Source: Pseudomonas brassicacearum
GTDB taxonomy: Bacteria > Pseudomonadota > Gammaproteobacteria > Pseudomonadales > Pseudomonadaceae
NCBI RefSeq assembly: GCF_003732265.1
Contig: NZ_MOBK01000015.1
Span: 1 to 46,705, forward strand
Length of the DNA: 46,705 bases
Direction: 5' to 3'
In this document: positions 7,340-15,822 of the stretch, piece after piece
How the letters are laid out: the number at the start of each line of letters is the position of its first letter
Position numbering within the stretch: the stretch's first letter is position 1
Made by a program: the position numbers and the translations under genes
Notes under the pieces: model-generated
Told to the model about the DNA's origin: nothing
What the model saw: the letters and a program-made list of their open reading frames with translations, nothing else
Database searches by the model: none

Positions 7340-8716
7340 TTACCGCGTCCCGCGTTGGCGCAAGGCCGACGGCATGAAATACGCGTCTTCCGGCACTGGT
7401 TGGGCGAAGTCCACGGTGGCCGGTTCTTCGTTGTCCAGGTTCTGCACGTAGTAACGACGCGCCTGCAAGTCATGGAAGACGTCCAGCGCACTCCAGGTGG
7501 TGGGCAGGTCGTAGAAGTTTTTCAGGTAGGCCATCGACACGCGCCACAACTCCCCTCGCCCGTCATATTGATCCACCAGTGCGGCGCCCCAGCTATCTTC
7601 GTCCATAAACAGCACACGCTTGGAATAGATATGCCGCGAGCCCGGCTTGAGCGTGCCTTCGACCACCCACACCCGATGCAGCTCATAACGGGTGAATTGC
7701 GGGTTGAGGTGACCCGGTGTGAGCAACTGCGCGTACTTCACGTCAGGGCTGCCGACTTTGTAGTTGTTGTACGGAATGTAGACCTCTTGCTTGCCCTTGA
7801 GCTTCCAGTCGTAGCGATCCGGCGAGCCGTTGAACAGGTCGGTATCATCCGCCGTGCGCAGGCCGTCGGATGAGGCGATCGGCGTGTCATACGCCAGGTT
7901 CGGCGCGCGGCGCACACGGCGTTGCCCGGCGTCGTATACCCAGGCCTGACGCGGGTCCTTGAGCTGGTCCAGAGTCTCGTGAATCAACGCCGCACCACCG
8001 GCCAGCCGGGCCGGGCTCTTCACGAACGCCAGGTAGTAAAACAGGATGTTTTTCAGGTCGGCGAACTGCCCGCCCGGACGGTAATAATTGAAGAGCCCTT
8101 CCTGCTGCGAGGTCACGAGCGCGAAGCTGCCGTTGCGCTGGACCGGCGCTTCGGAAGCACGCCGCACCACATAGATGCCACGATAACGGGTGATGTGGTT
8201 CCACAGCACTTCGATCCCGTCCTTGGGCACCGGGAACGGCACACCGCCATAGGCGTCGGCAAAACCGCTGCCACCCTCGAGCAGCTTGGCCGAGGTCGCA
8301 TTCTTGAAGGTGTTGTCATACAGCCACTGCGGTGCCGAACCCGACCGGCGAGAGGGATAGACCGGCATCTGGAAGGTGTCGGGGTAGCTGTTGAACAGGG
8401 CGACCTGACCCGGACTGAGGTGGGCCTTGTACTGATCGAGGTTGGCCTTGGTGATGGTGAACAGCGGCTTGTCCGCCGCGTACGGGTCCGGGTGGTGTTG
8501 ACCGGGTTTGTAGCCTGCGGGTGCCTGGGTGATGCCGCCGGCCCACGCCGGAATGGTCCCGGCGGCGTTGCCTGCACGCTCGGCGCCCAGCGGTGTCAGG
8601 GTGGTTTTCAATTGCTCGGCTTGCTGGGGCGAAATGGCGGCCAGCGTGCTGCCGGCGGCCAGGCTCAGGATCAGCGCCAGTGTGGTTTTGGTCAGGCGTG
8701 AGGTGTGAAACATCAT
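7340..8716 (-). CDS. DUF1329 family envelope protein
   Basis: A 458-residue protein with a signal peptide (about residues 1-27, ending STLAA) and the DUF1329 domain over most of the rest (for example PAWAGGITQ, GSFALVTSQQEGLFNYYRPGG, RVWVVEGTLK, SKRVLFMDEDSW). DUF1329 proteins are secreted and related to LolB/LppX-type lipid-binding folds. They are usually encoded beside DUF1302 outer-membrane proteins, as here. The biochemical role is unknown; periplasmic lipid or hydrophobic-compound handling is the common proposal. GGAG precedes two tandem ATG codons (8716 and 8713). It is the last gene of a leftward group (phospholipase-like, DUF1302, DUF1329), with a REP doublet between it and the DUF1302 gene. 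Confidence 0.88.
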   Translation of the reverse strand: MMFHTSRLTKTTLALILSLAAGSTLAAISPQQAEQLKTTLTPLGAERAGNAAGTIPAWAGGITQAPAGYKPGQHHPDPYAADKPLFTITKANLDQYKAHLSPGQVALFNSYPDTFQMPVYPSRRSGSAPQWLYDNTFKNATSAKLLEGGSGFADAYGGVPFPVPKDGIEVLWNHITRYRGIYVVRRASEAPVQRNGSFALVTSQQEGLFNYYRPGGQFADLKNILFYYLAFVKSPARLAGGAALIHETLDQLKDPRQAWVYDAGQRRVRRAPNLAYDTPIASSDGLRTADDTDLFNGSPDRYDWKLKGKQEVYIPYNNYKVGSPDVKYAQLLTPGHLNPQFTRYELHRVWVVEGTLKPGSRHIYSKRVLFMDEDSWGAALVDQYDGRGELWRVSMAYLKNFYDLPTTWSALDVFHDLQARRYYVQNLDNEEPATVDFAQPVPEDAYFMPSALRQRGTR

Positions 8717-8764
8717 CGTTCTCCGAAATAAATCCTGCTGCGGTCAGCAAGACACAGAAGATCC

Positions 8765-8859
8765 AATGTGGGAGCGGGCTTGCTCGCGAAGAGGGCGGCA
8801 CATCCAGCACAGATGTCGCCTGATACACCGCCTTCGCGAGCAAGCCCGCTCCCACATTT
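8765..8859. repeat. REP doublet (REPIN) 2
   Basis: Inverted GTGGGAGCGGGCTTGCTCGC copies lie in the 159-bp gap between the DUF1302 and DUF1329 genes. Inside an operon such a hairpin may protect the upstream message from 3' decay and lower expression of the downstream gene. Confidence 0.9.
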
Positions 8860-8875
8860 GGTCTGCGTGTAGCAC

Positions 8876-10831
8876 TTAAAGGAAGTACTTGAGGTTGAAG
8901 CCGACGTTGTCGCGGTCACGCAGGCCGTTGTCCTGCCCGCCGCCGTAGAACTCGGTGTATTGCAGCTCGGCCTCCAGCTTGTTCTGGTAGTTGGCCTTGA
9001 TCCCCAGGGTGTAGGCCTTGCGGCCTTCGATGGTGTTGCCCGCCTGATAACTGTTGCCCTCGAAGTCGTCCTTGTAGACGACGTAAGGCGAGACGTTGAC
9101 CCCGGCGTACACGTCGTTCCAGGTGCCGTTCAACATCGCGGTGTAGCTGTAGGAATTGCGGTTGACCTGGTCGGCGCGATCACCGCCGGACACATAGGAA
9201 AAGTTACCGGTACCCGCGTAGTAACGGGTGCTGCCGTCGTACGCGGTGTACTGCAAACTGCTGCCGCGCAGGTGCTCGGACGCCAGTTCGAACACGCCGA
9301 ACATCGAGTCGAACGACAGGCTCGGGCCAAAGTTGTAAATGGTGCCCACTGAGGTGTTGAACGCTTCGACCCGCGTAGCGTTGTTGATCTGGCTGGCGAG
9401 CGTGACCTGCTGCCCGCCAATGTTGATGGTCTGGCCGGCCGCCGCGGCGGCAGCGCCGTTGGCCAGGTCGCCGATCAGGTCGTTGGTGGCCGCAACGCCG
9501 ATAGGCAAGTTCGGCCGATAAGCCACTTCACCAAACACCGACGCCTGGCCCAGCGTAGTGTTGAAACTGAAGCCGTACATGCGGATGTCTTCGGCGTAAC
9601 GGCGATGCGCCTGAATATTGCCCAGTACATCCACGGTCGCCAGGCCGTTGGCCAGTTGCCCCGCCTGACTGCCGGCGACACCGGTCAACAGGTTGGTCAG
9701 GGCATTCATGTCGATGCCCTGGTACCCACCCAGATCGGCGGAAACGGTCGGCTCCTTGGCGTGGTAATTGACCATGTACAAGCCGAACTCGGTGCTGTTG
9801 AGTTGTTCGGCGATGTAGCGGAAAGCGAAACCGAACTGACCGTCATTGCGCGCGTTGTAATCCTTGCCGACCGAGGCGACCTTGACGATATTGCCGAAGG
9901 TTGGAGTGACCCCATTGGCGTAAAGGCCGGTGGAACTCAGGGCCTGGTTGAGCGCGGGGTTGTTGCCCAGCGCGCTGTACAGACCGATCACGTTGCCGAA
10001 ACCGGGTACCGGAGTGTCCAGCGCGGTATCGGTGAAGTTGTTGTAGCCGGTGTTGCCGCCGTCGGCGAACAGGTCCGTCTGCGAGTAGAACGTGCCGACC
10101 GGGTCGATGCGGGTTTCCTTCCAGTTGGTCTGGTAAAAGCTTTCCATGGTCAGGGTGTCGGTCAGGCCGATGTTGAAGCTGAGTGCCTCCACCGGCACCA
10201 GCACTTCCTTGACTTCGGCGCCGGGCAAACGGTATTTGGCCGCGTCCACCGGGTTGGTGGTGTTGATCCCGCCCCGGTAGAAAATCCCCTCGCCCCAGTT
10301 GAACACCTGGCGTCCGATACGAGCCGTGACCGGCATCTGCGCAACGTCCCAGTTGCCATAGAGATAAGCGTCGAGCATCTCCACCCGGCTGCCGGCGATA
10401 TCGCGGGTCTGGCCGGTGAAGTGGTCGTCCTGCGGGTAACTCTGGCTCGGTTGCGACGGGTTGTTGTTGCGGTAGTAATCGTTGCGCTTGTCCATCAGTT
10501 GGGTGTCATAAAACGCGGTGCCGCGCATGAACATCCCGTAGTTCTGATAGTTGGCTTCCAGCTCCGAAGTGATCTTGTACACCTCGGAAACCAGCCCGGT
10601 GTCGAAGTTGCGATTGCCGTCGTTGGTGTTGATGTCGTCGTTGTTCTTGTCCCGGCCCTGGACCCGCCACAAGCGGCCATAGGACAAGGTGCTGTCGAAT
10701 GAACCGGTGACCTGATTGTCCAGCACACTGAATTCTTCGGCCTGCACGCCGTCGACCGCGCACAGTTGCAGCAGCCCTGCCAGGCCGACGCCGGGGAGCG
10801 CCGCGCCAGACAGGCGAAATCGGGTTCTCAT
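8876..10831 (-). CDS. DUF1302 family outer-membrane beta-barrel-like protein
   Basis: A 651-residue protein with an N-terminal signal peptide (cleavage after about residue 31, DGVQA). A beta-rich sequence with alternating polar and aromatic strands ends in NLKYFL, consistent with an outer-membrane barrel. The N-terminal FDSTLSYGRLWRVQGRDK, the RIGRQVFNWGEGIFYRGGIN block and the middle NYHAKEPTVSA segment are hallmarks of DUF1302. Members pair with DUF1329 proteins near genes for lipid, steroid or hydrocarbon metabolism and are thought to form an envelope transport or binding pathway, but no activity is established. GGAAGAGGAAC lies just upstream of the ATG. An AACAATAA motif at 10854-10861 lies about 23 nt upstream. 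The phospholipase-like gene ends 60 bp upstream on the same strand. Confidence 0.88.
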   Translation of the reverse strand: MRTRFRLSGAALPGVGLAGLLQLCAVDGVQAEEFSVLDNQVTGSFDSTLSYGRLWRVQGRDKNNDDINTNDGNRNFDTGLVSEVYKITSELEANYQNYGMFMRGTAFYDTQLMDKRNDYYRNNNPSQPSQSYPQDDHFTGQTRDIAGSRVEMLDAYLYGNWDVAQMPVTARIGRQVFNWGEGIFYRGGINTTNPVDAAKYRLPGAEVKEVLVPVEALSFNIGLTDTLTMESFYQTNWKETRIDPVGTFYSQTDLFADGGNTGYNNFTDTALDTPVPGFGNVIGLYSALGNNPALNQALSSTGLYANGVTPTFGNIVKVASVGKDYNARNDGQFGFAFRYIAEQLNSTEFGLYMVNYHAKEPTVSADLGGYQGIDMNALTNLLTGVAGSQAGQLANGLATVDVLGNIQAHRRYAEDIRMYGFSFNTTLGQASVFGEVAYRPNLPIGVAATNDLIGDLANGAAAAAAGQTINIGGQQVTLASQINNATRVEAFNTSVGTIYNFGPSLSFDSMFGVFELASEHLRGSSLQYTAYDGSTRYYAGTGNFSYVSGGDRADQVNRNSYSYTAMLNGTWNDVYAGVNVSPYVVYKDDFEGNSYQAGNTIEGRKAYTLGIKANYQNKLEAELQYTEFYGGGQDNGLRDRDNVGFNLKYFL

Positions 10832-10853
10832 GATCTGTTCCTCTTCCCTGGTT

Positions 10854-10861
10854 TTATTGTT
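10854..10861 (-). promoter_or_regulatory. Candidate Hfq/Crc (CA-motif) site before the DUF1302 gene
   Basis: On the coding strand this reads AACAATAA, matching AANAANAA, about 23 nt before the start codon. This is one of four such motifs in the 10.8-17.5 kb block. Confidence 0.5.
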
Positions 10862-10891
10862 TTTAGGGTTTCTACGTCGTTGTCGCGATGG

Positions 10892-12181
10892 CTATGGCGC
10901 CAAACCCGCATCGACATAAATCCGGCTGTGCGCACCGAAATGCCCCAGCAGTGTGAACAGCTGTTGGTTCAGTGCCGGATGGTCGAAGTCTTCGCGCTGC
11001 ACCTGGTTACCGGCGCTGAAATCGCTGGTGATCGGCGCCGTGTCCAGCCACTGCCCGATGGCTTCATCAAAGGCTGCGGATGCGTCGGCGGACTCGGCGC
11101 TCACCACGTCGCGCAGATAGTCGACTGAGTACGGTGGATAACCGGCGTCCTGTGCAGCGTCGGCATATGCGTCGAGCATCGGATGGGCCTGGCCGGCGCG
11201 CAGCACGCGACGCAGCCAGGTCGACTGATACTTCTCCACTTCCATGTGCCGCGTGGCGACCCGTTCGATAGCTGCCTTCTTGTCCGAATCGAAGCCGGCC
11301 AGCGCCTTGCTTTCCAATAGCAGCAGGCTCGCCAGTTCAACGCCGGGCAGTGGCTTGGCGTGATAAGGCTGGGTCAGGTCCTGAACGTGGTGCAGGCCCC
11401 AACCGAGAAAACGATAACCCCAGTAAGGATGGCCGCTGGCAAACGCCAGTCGCGCCAATCCCATGTATTGGTAGGCGCGCCAGTCCGGCCAGCTGCGCTG
11501 AAGAAATCCGGCCGCGGCATACACCACCGCACTTTCATGGAAGAACCCCATATGGAACGGCGCCTGGGAACTGTACTGAAACCGCGCATCGCCAAAGGGC
11601 TGCGGGCCGAAGCCGTACAACGCGCCCACCTCGCCTGGGTTATCGCTGAACAGGTTGATGTCGTGGCCGTAATCAGGTTCATCGGCGGCGCTGGCCAACA
11701 CGGCCAGGGGCGCGACTTTTTCGCCGTCCGTTACGCGGATGAAACGCTGGCGATTCCACGGCGACAGGGTCTGCTCAACCATGACCTGCTCGGCCTTCAG
11801 GTGTTCTCGCTCGGGCAGGTCCTTGCCCGGCATCGGCTGGATAACCATGGCCAGATGAATCTGCGGATTGATCCGCAGCGCGGTGAGGAAGTCGTGGCGC
11901 AAATTGTCCCCAGGCACGGCGGGCAACTTCAGGTTATCGGGGCGCGGCGGGTATTGGGCGAAGTGCTCGCGAGCGAAGCGTTCCTGTTCGTCCAGCAGCG
12001 CAGAAACGGCTGGGTATTGTTGCGCGAGAAACTGCTCCAACGGCTCGACCTCGACCTGCGGGGCATCGCGCAAGGCCGGCAGATCCTGCAACGCCAGGTA
12101 GCTGCCGACCGTGTGGTTGGACCAGCCCCACGCCATCGGTGCCGTTCCACAAAGCAGCAACAGGAGGAATGTCAGCTTCAT
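10892..12181 (-). CDS. Secreted zinc-dependent phospholipase C / S1-P1-nuclease-fold protein
   Basis: A 429-residue precursor with a signal peptide. Cleavage after PMA (residue 17) would leave a mature N terminus WGWSNHTV. This matches P1 nuclease, where Trp1 (through its free amino group) and His6 bind zinc. Further in, HHVQDLTQPYH gives H264-x3-D268-x5-H274, the family zinc triad, and H312-x3-E316 matches the H-x3-E pair of Bacillus phospholipase C. The remaining Asp/His ligands are probably in the ADEPDYGHD region (about 166-174). The enzyme should act in the periplasm or outside the cell on phospholipid head groups, although nuclease activity cannot be excluded. It is the first gene of the group with DUF1302 and DUF1329. 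The ribosome-binding site is weak, and AATAAGAA lies 10-17 nt upstream of the ATG. Confidence 0.75.
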   Translation of the reverse strand: MKLTFLLLLLCGTAPMAWGWSNHTVGSYLALQDLPALRDAPQVEVEPLEQFLAQQYPAVSALLDEQERFAREHFAQYPPRPDNLKLPAVPGDNLRHDFLTALRINPQIHLAMVIQPMPGKDLPEREHLKAEQVMVEQTLSPWNRQRFIRVTDGEKVAPLAVLASAADEPDYGHDINLFSDNPGEVGALYGFGPQPFGDARFQYSSQAPFHMGFFHESAVVYAAAGFLQRSWPDWRAYQYMGLARLAFASGHPYWGYRFLGWGLHHVQDLTQPYHAKPLPGVELASLLLLESKALAGFDSDKKAAIERVATRHMEVEKYQSTWLRRVLRAGQAHPMLDAYADAAQDAGYPPYSVDYLRDVVSAESADASAAFDEAIGQWLDTAPITSDFSAGNQVQREDFDHPALNQQLFTLLGHFGAHSRIYVDAGLAP

Positions 12182-12190
12182 TGCTTTTGG

Positions 12191-12198
12191 TTCTTATT
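12191..12198 (-). promoter_or_regulatory. Candidate Hfq/Crc (CA-motif) site before the phospholipase-like gene
   Basis: The coding strand reads AATAAGAA (AANAANAA), 10-17 nt before the ATG, where Hfq/Crc binding would block ribosome loading. It lies within CCAATAAGAACC, a 12-nt string also found before the alkyl-DHAP-synthase-like gene (17431-17442). Confidence 0.55.
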
Positions 12199-12310
12199 GG
12201 ATGAGCAGTGGGGTTGAGCCTAACAACCGACCCTGCCCCTGACACTGTCCAATCTCACCAGAAAAGTTCTCCGATAGCGCCACGCCCAGGATGCAAGAAA
12301 CGGCACGGAT

Positions 12311-12402
12311 CAATGTGGGAGCGGGCTTGCTCGCGAAGGCGGTGTGTCAGTGAAATAAGTAGTGACTGACACACCGCATTCGCGAGCAAGCCCGCTCCCA
12401 CA
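12311..12402. repeat. REP doublet (REPIN) 3
   Basis: Inverted REP copies enclose a spacer that is itself palindromic (GGTGTGTCAGT and ACTGACACACC), giving an almost continuous hairpin. It sits between the FGGY kinase gene's 3' end and the upstream region of the phospholipase-like gene. Confidence 0.9.
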
Positions 12403-12421
12403 GGGGATCTTCGGTGTTATT

Positions 12422-13990
12422 TCAGGCCGGGTAACCAGTGATTTTGCGGATGCTTTGGTACAACGGCTTGAGCTGCCGATACATGCGCAGGTAAACCTCT
12501 TTGTACAGTCGCTCATAGATCTGCTGCGCCTCGGGTTGCGGCATGAACACCGCTCCCACCCGAGTCATGGCCGCAATCGCCGTGGGAAAATCCGCGTGCA
12601 AACCCAACCCCACCGCACAGCAAATCGCCGCGCCCAGACCTGACGCTTCATAGACATGCGGGCGCTCGGCCGGCAGCCCGAAAATGTTCGCCGTGAGCTG
12701 CATCGCCGCATCACTCTGGGAGCCGCCACCGGCAACGCGCAAACGCTTGACCGAGATTTTCGAACGTTTCTCGATCTTCTCCATGCCCTGGCGCAAGGCA
12801 TACGCCAGCCCCTCAAGAATCGCCCGGTAAATGTGCGCGCGGGTATGCACGTCGCCGAAGCCGATCATCGCGCCCTTGGCTTCCACACCCGGCTCGCGGA
12901 TACCGGGCGACCAGTAGGGTTGCAGCATCAACCCCATGGACCCCGCTGGCACCGCGTCGACCAGCGCATCGAAGAGTTGCTCGGGTTCAATGCCCTGCGC
13001 TTTGGCTTGCTGCATTTCCCGCAGGCCGAACTCATTCTTGAACCAGCTGACCATCCAATAGCCGCGATAAATCATCACCTCGCAGTTGTATTGATCCGGC
13101 ACCGCGGACGGGTAAGGCGGGATCAGCGGGACGATTTCCAGGTAGCGCGACCGGGTGCTGGTGATCGTCGCGGTGGTGCCGTAGGACAGGCACACCGTGT
13201 CTGCATCGACGACGCCTGAACCGACGACTTCGCAGGCCTTGTCGGCGCCAGCAGCGATCAGCGCAATCCCCTCAGGAATACCGGTGTGGCGGCTGGCCTC
13301 GGCGCTGATGTAGCCCAGGGTTTCACCGGGTTTGAGCAGGCTCGGCAGTTGTTCGGGACGCACCGCCAGCGCCTGCCATTTCCAGTCGCTGGGCGCGGCC
13401 CATTGCAGACGTTTGAAATCGAACGGCAAGTAGCCGACGCAACAGCCCACGGAATCGACAAAGCGCCCACACAGGCGATGGGTGAGAAACCCCGAAAGCA
13501 GCAAAAACTTGTCGGTCGCCGCCCAGACATCAGGCTGGTGGCGGGCGATCCAGTTGGCCTCGGCCTGGGCGCGAAAGTAATCCACGGTGGCTTGCGCGCC
13601 GACCAGTTTGAACAGCCAGCCCCACGGCCCCTTGATCCCGCCTTCGACTTCGCTCTGGCGTTGATCAAGCCACAGAATCGCCGGGCGCAGCGGCTTGCCT
13701 TGGGCATCGACGTTGATCACCGTGCCGCGCTGGGTGGTCAGGGACACGCCGGCAATCTGTGAACGATCGATACCGGTTTGCTGCCACACCTGCTGACAAG
13801 CCTCACCCAGTTTCGCCCAGTAATACTCCGGGTCCTGCTCGGCCCAGCCGGGTTGCGTCGAATAATAGGCCTGCAACTCGACCTTGCCTTTGCCCAGCAA
13901 ATTACCCTGCAGGTCGAAGAGCAACGCGCGCACGCTCTGGGTGCCATTGTCGATGGCCAGCAGGTAACGCTTGTTCGGGTGGTTATCCAT
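12422..13990 (-). CDS. FGGY-family carbohydrate/polyol kinase
   Basis: A 522-residue protein from the ATG at 13990, with GAGAG just upstream. An in-frame ATG 21 nt earlier is possible. The N-terminal ATPase block YLLAIDNGTQSVRALLFD, the SLTTQRGT and ILWLDQR segments, and C-terminal AGGGSQSDAAMQLTANIFG identify the FGGY fold (glycerol, xylulose, ribulose kinases). It differs from a standard GlpK at the first motif (IDNGTQS rather than LDQGTTS), so glycerol is not assured as substrate. It follows the GlpD-like gene in the same direction, with a 154-bp palindrome between them. In context it probably phosphorylates a glycerol-like or alkylglycerol compound, which is an inference. Confidence 0.9.
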   Translation of the reverse strand: MDNHPNKRYLLAIDNGTQSVRALLFDLQGNLLGKGKVELQAYYSTQPGWAEQDPEYYWAKLGEACQQVWQQTGIDRSQIAGVSLTTQRGTVINVDAQGKPLRPAILWLDQRQSEVEGGIKGPWGWLFKLVGAQATVDYFRAQAEANWIARHQPDVWAATDKFLLLSGFLTHRLCGRFVDSVGCCVGYLPFDFKRLQWAAPSDWKWQALAVRPEQLPSLLKPGETLGYISAEASRHTGIPEGIALIAAGADKACEVVGSGVVDADTVCLSYGTTATITSTRSRYLEIVPLIPPYPSAVPDQYNCEVMIYRGYWMVSWFKNEFGLREMQQAKAQGIEPEQLFDALVDAVPAGSMGLMLQPYWSPGIREPGVEAKGAMIGFGDVHTRAHIYRAILEGLAYALRQGMEKIEKRSKISVKRLRVAGGGSQSDAAMQLTANIFGLPAERPHVYEASGLGAAICCAVGLGLHADFPTAIAAMTRVGAVFMPQPEAQQIYERLYKEVYLRMYRQLKPLYQSIRKITGYPA

Positions 13991-14031
13991 GGAGCTCTCT
14001 TCAATGGGCATGGGTCGCGCACGTTCCTGAA

Positions 14032-14039
14032 TTCTTATT
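14032..14039 (-). promoter_or_regulatory. Candidate Hfq/Crc (CA-motif) site before the FGGY kinase gene
   Basis: The coding strand reads AATAAGAA, about 42 nt before the preferred start and 21 nt before the alternative one. It is the same octamer seen ahead of the phospholipase-like and alkyl-DHAP-synthase-like genes. Confidence 0.45.
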
Positions 14040-14054
14040 TTCCGTAGTCCGTAG

Positions 14055-14208
14055 CCCTGTAGCAGCTGTCGAGCGCAGCGAGGCTGCGTCCGAGAACAAC
14101 GTTCTCGCTATTCCTGCCCCGGTGGTTTATCTGAAACACCGGGGTGAGGGTTTTGCGACGGCTTCGCCGCCGAACGCTGCCTCGCTGCGCTCGACAGCTG
14201 CTACAGGG
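14055..14208. repeat. 154-bp composite palindrome between the GlpD-like and kinase genes
   Basis: The outer arms, 14055-14084 and 14179-14208, are perfect 30-bp inverted repeats beginning CCCTGTAGCAGCTGTCGAGC. Nested inside are GAGAAC-AAC-GTTCTC (14092-14106), a CCCCGGTG/CACCGGGG hairpin (about 14117-14144) and CGGC-TTC-GCCG. The right arm ends on the last codons of the GlpD-like gene's frame. A 21-nt internal segment (14156-14176) recurs in inverted orientation at 31146-31166, so this belongs to a dispersed repeat family distinct from the seven REP doublets. Confidence 0.85.
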
Positions 14209-15822
14209 TTATGGGTGCTCAACGCGACAGCTGGGCAAACCGTGATGGCGTTGCCATAACGCCTGATAGCGCTGCAATTCCTGTTGCCAACGCTCGTCGT
14301 CCCAGCCGAGTCGCGGCTGGCAGAGTCGGCGGATGGCTGCAAAGTATTCCTCGCCACCGCGCGGCAGCAACAGGCCCAGACGGGTTCGGCGCAACAACAA
14401 GTCATCCAGGTGCAGGACCATTTCCGCCTCACAGGCAAAGGCCAGCTCCGCCCACAAGGTGTCCGTGGCGCCCACGCTGTCATGGCCCAGTTCCGCGATC
14501 AGTGTCGCCAGCCTCGGCAGGTCACGGCCATGTCGCCCGGCCAGGCGCCGCCACTGGTTGCCACAGAGCCCCGGGATGTCCAGCGGTGGCACCACGGCAA
14601 ACACTGGCGCGGCGTCGTCACTGAAGGGACGGTCGAGCATGCTCGCGCAGGCCTTGAGCACTTCGATGGCTTGCGGGCGAAAGGTGGTCAGCTTGCCGCC
14701 GGCCAGGGTCACGCAACCCGGTTCCTGCCACAGTACGTGCTCGCGGGTTTCATTCGACGGTTTGCCTTGATGTTCACCCGCCGCACTGCCCACCACCGGG
14801 CGCACCCCGGACCAGGTCGACAGCACGTCGTCAGCGACTACTTCTGCGTGGGGAAATTGTTGAGTACAGGCTGCCAGCAGATAATCGAGTTCATCAACGC
14901 TGATGCTCGCGCTCTGGTCCAGATCGCCCTGATGATCGAGGTCCGTGGTGCCGACGACCGTGGCGCCCTCCCAAGGGAAAACGAACACCGGTCGACGGTC
15001 GCGCTCGTGCAGGAAAGTGAAGGCTTGCGCCACCGGCAGGCGCCAGCCCGGCAGCAACAAATGGCTGCCACGCAACGGGCGCAACTGACGCGGGGCATCG
15101 GGCAGGCGCAAGCGTTCGGCCCAGGCGCCGGTGGCCACGGCCAGCACGCCACAACGCAATGTCAGTAATCCGCCACCTTCGCAGTCCTCGACCTGGACCC
15201 CGCAAACACGTCCCTCCTCACGCAGCAATTGCTGCACGCGCACGCCGTTCAGTACCACGGCGCCATCGGCCCGAGCCTCGCCTAATACGCGCATCACCAA
15301 ACGGGCATCATCGGTCAGCGCATCGACAAAACTGGTGCCGCCCAGCAGGTCATGTTCCTTAACTCCCGGTGCCAGATAACGCAGTTGTTGCGCGTCATGG
15401 AAGCGATGGCTGCGCCGTCCGGCCAGCGCGTCATAGACGGACAACAAACCACCGAGCACTCGCGGTCCGGGAAAACCGCCACGGTAATGCGGCATCATGA
15501 AACTCATCGGCTCCACCAGCCCCGGTGCTTCGTCGAGCAGGCGCTGCCGCTCGCGGACGGAATCGCGGGTCAGGCGCCACTGGCCCTTGGCGATGTAACG
15601 CAAGCCGCCGTGAACCATTTTCGAGGATCGACTGGACGTACCCCAGGCGAAATCGCGCTGCTCCAGCAGCAGGCAACGCCAGCCACGGCGCGCGGCTTCG
15701 CGCAGGATACCGGCGCCGCTGATGCCGCCGCCGATGACGATCAGGTCCCAGGTTTCATCCGCCAGCGTCGGCAGCACTTGCTGACGCCACGCGGCGTTCC
15801 AGTTCGGGCTCACGGCCGTCAC
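14209..15822 (-). CDS. GlpD-like FAD-dependent glycerol-3-phosphate dehydrogenase
   Basis: A 537-residue flavoprotein. The N-terminal dinucleotide fold LIVIGGGISGAGILREAA (about residues 28-45) is followed by WGTSSRSSKMVHGGLRYI, the GlpD hallmark. VFPWEGATVVGTTD and VTLAGGKLTTFR follow further in. The enzyme oxidises sn-glycerol-3-phosphate, or here possibly a substituted derivative, to the dihydroxyacetone-phosphate level and passes electrons to quinone at the inner membrane. It starts at a GTG that overlaps the stop of the upstream alkyl-DHAP-synthase-like gene by 4 nt (GTGA), so the two are translationally coupled. Its partner genes and the AraC regulator suggest a role distinct from the housekeeping glp system. 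Confidence 0.9.
   Translation of the reverse strand: MTAVSPNWNAAWRQQVLPTLADETWDLIVIGGGISGAGILREAARRGWRCLLLEQRDFAWGTSSRSSKMVHGGLRYIAKGQWRLTRDSVRERQRLLDEAPGLVEPMSFMMPHYRGGFPGPRVLGGLLSVYDALAGRRSHRFHDAQQLRYLAPGVKEHDLLGGTSFVDALTDDARLVMRVLGEARADGAVVLNGVRVQQLLREEGRVCGVQVEDCEGGGLLTLRCGVLAVATGAWAERLRLPDAPRQLRPLRGSHLLLPGWRLPVAQAFTFLHERDRRPVFVFPWEGATVVGTTDLDHQGDLDQSASISVDELDYLLAACTQQFPHAEVVADDVLSTWSGVRPVVGSAAGEHQGKPSNETREHVLWQEPGCVTLAGGKLTTFRPQAIEVLKACASMLDRPFSDDAAPVFAVVPPLDIPGLCGNQWRRLAGRHGRDLPRLATLIAELGHDSVGATDTLWAELAFACEAEMVLHLDDLLLRRTRLGLLLPRGGEEYFAAIRRLCQPRLGWDDERWQQELQRYQALWQRHHGLPSCRVEHP

Noticed and set aside
12422..15822. The kinase and dehydrogenase as the standard glpK-glpD glycerol pathway
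   Set aside because: No glpF or glpR is present, the kinase motif differs from GlpK, and the genes are joined to an AGPS-like gene and an AraC regulator, so gene names glpK/glpD were not assigned.
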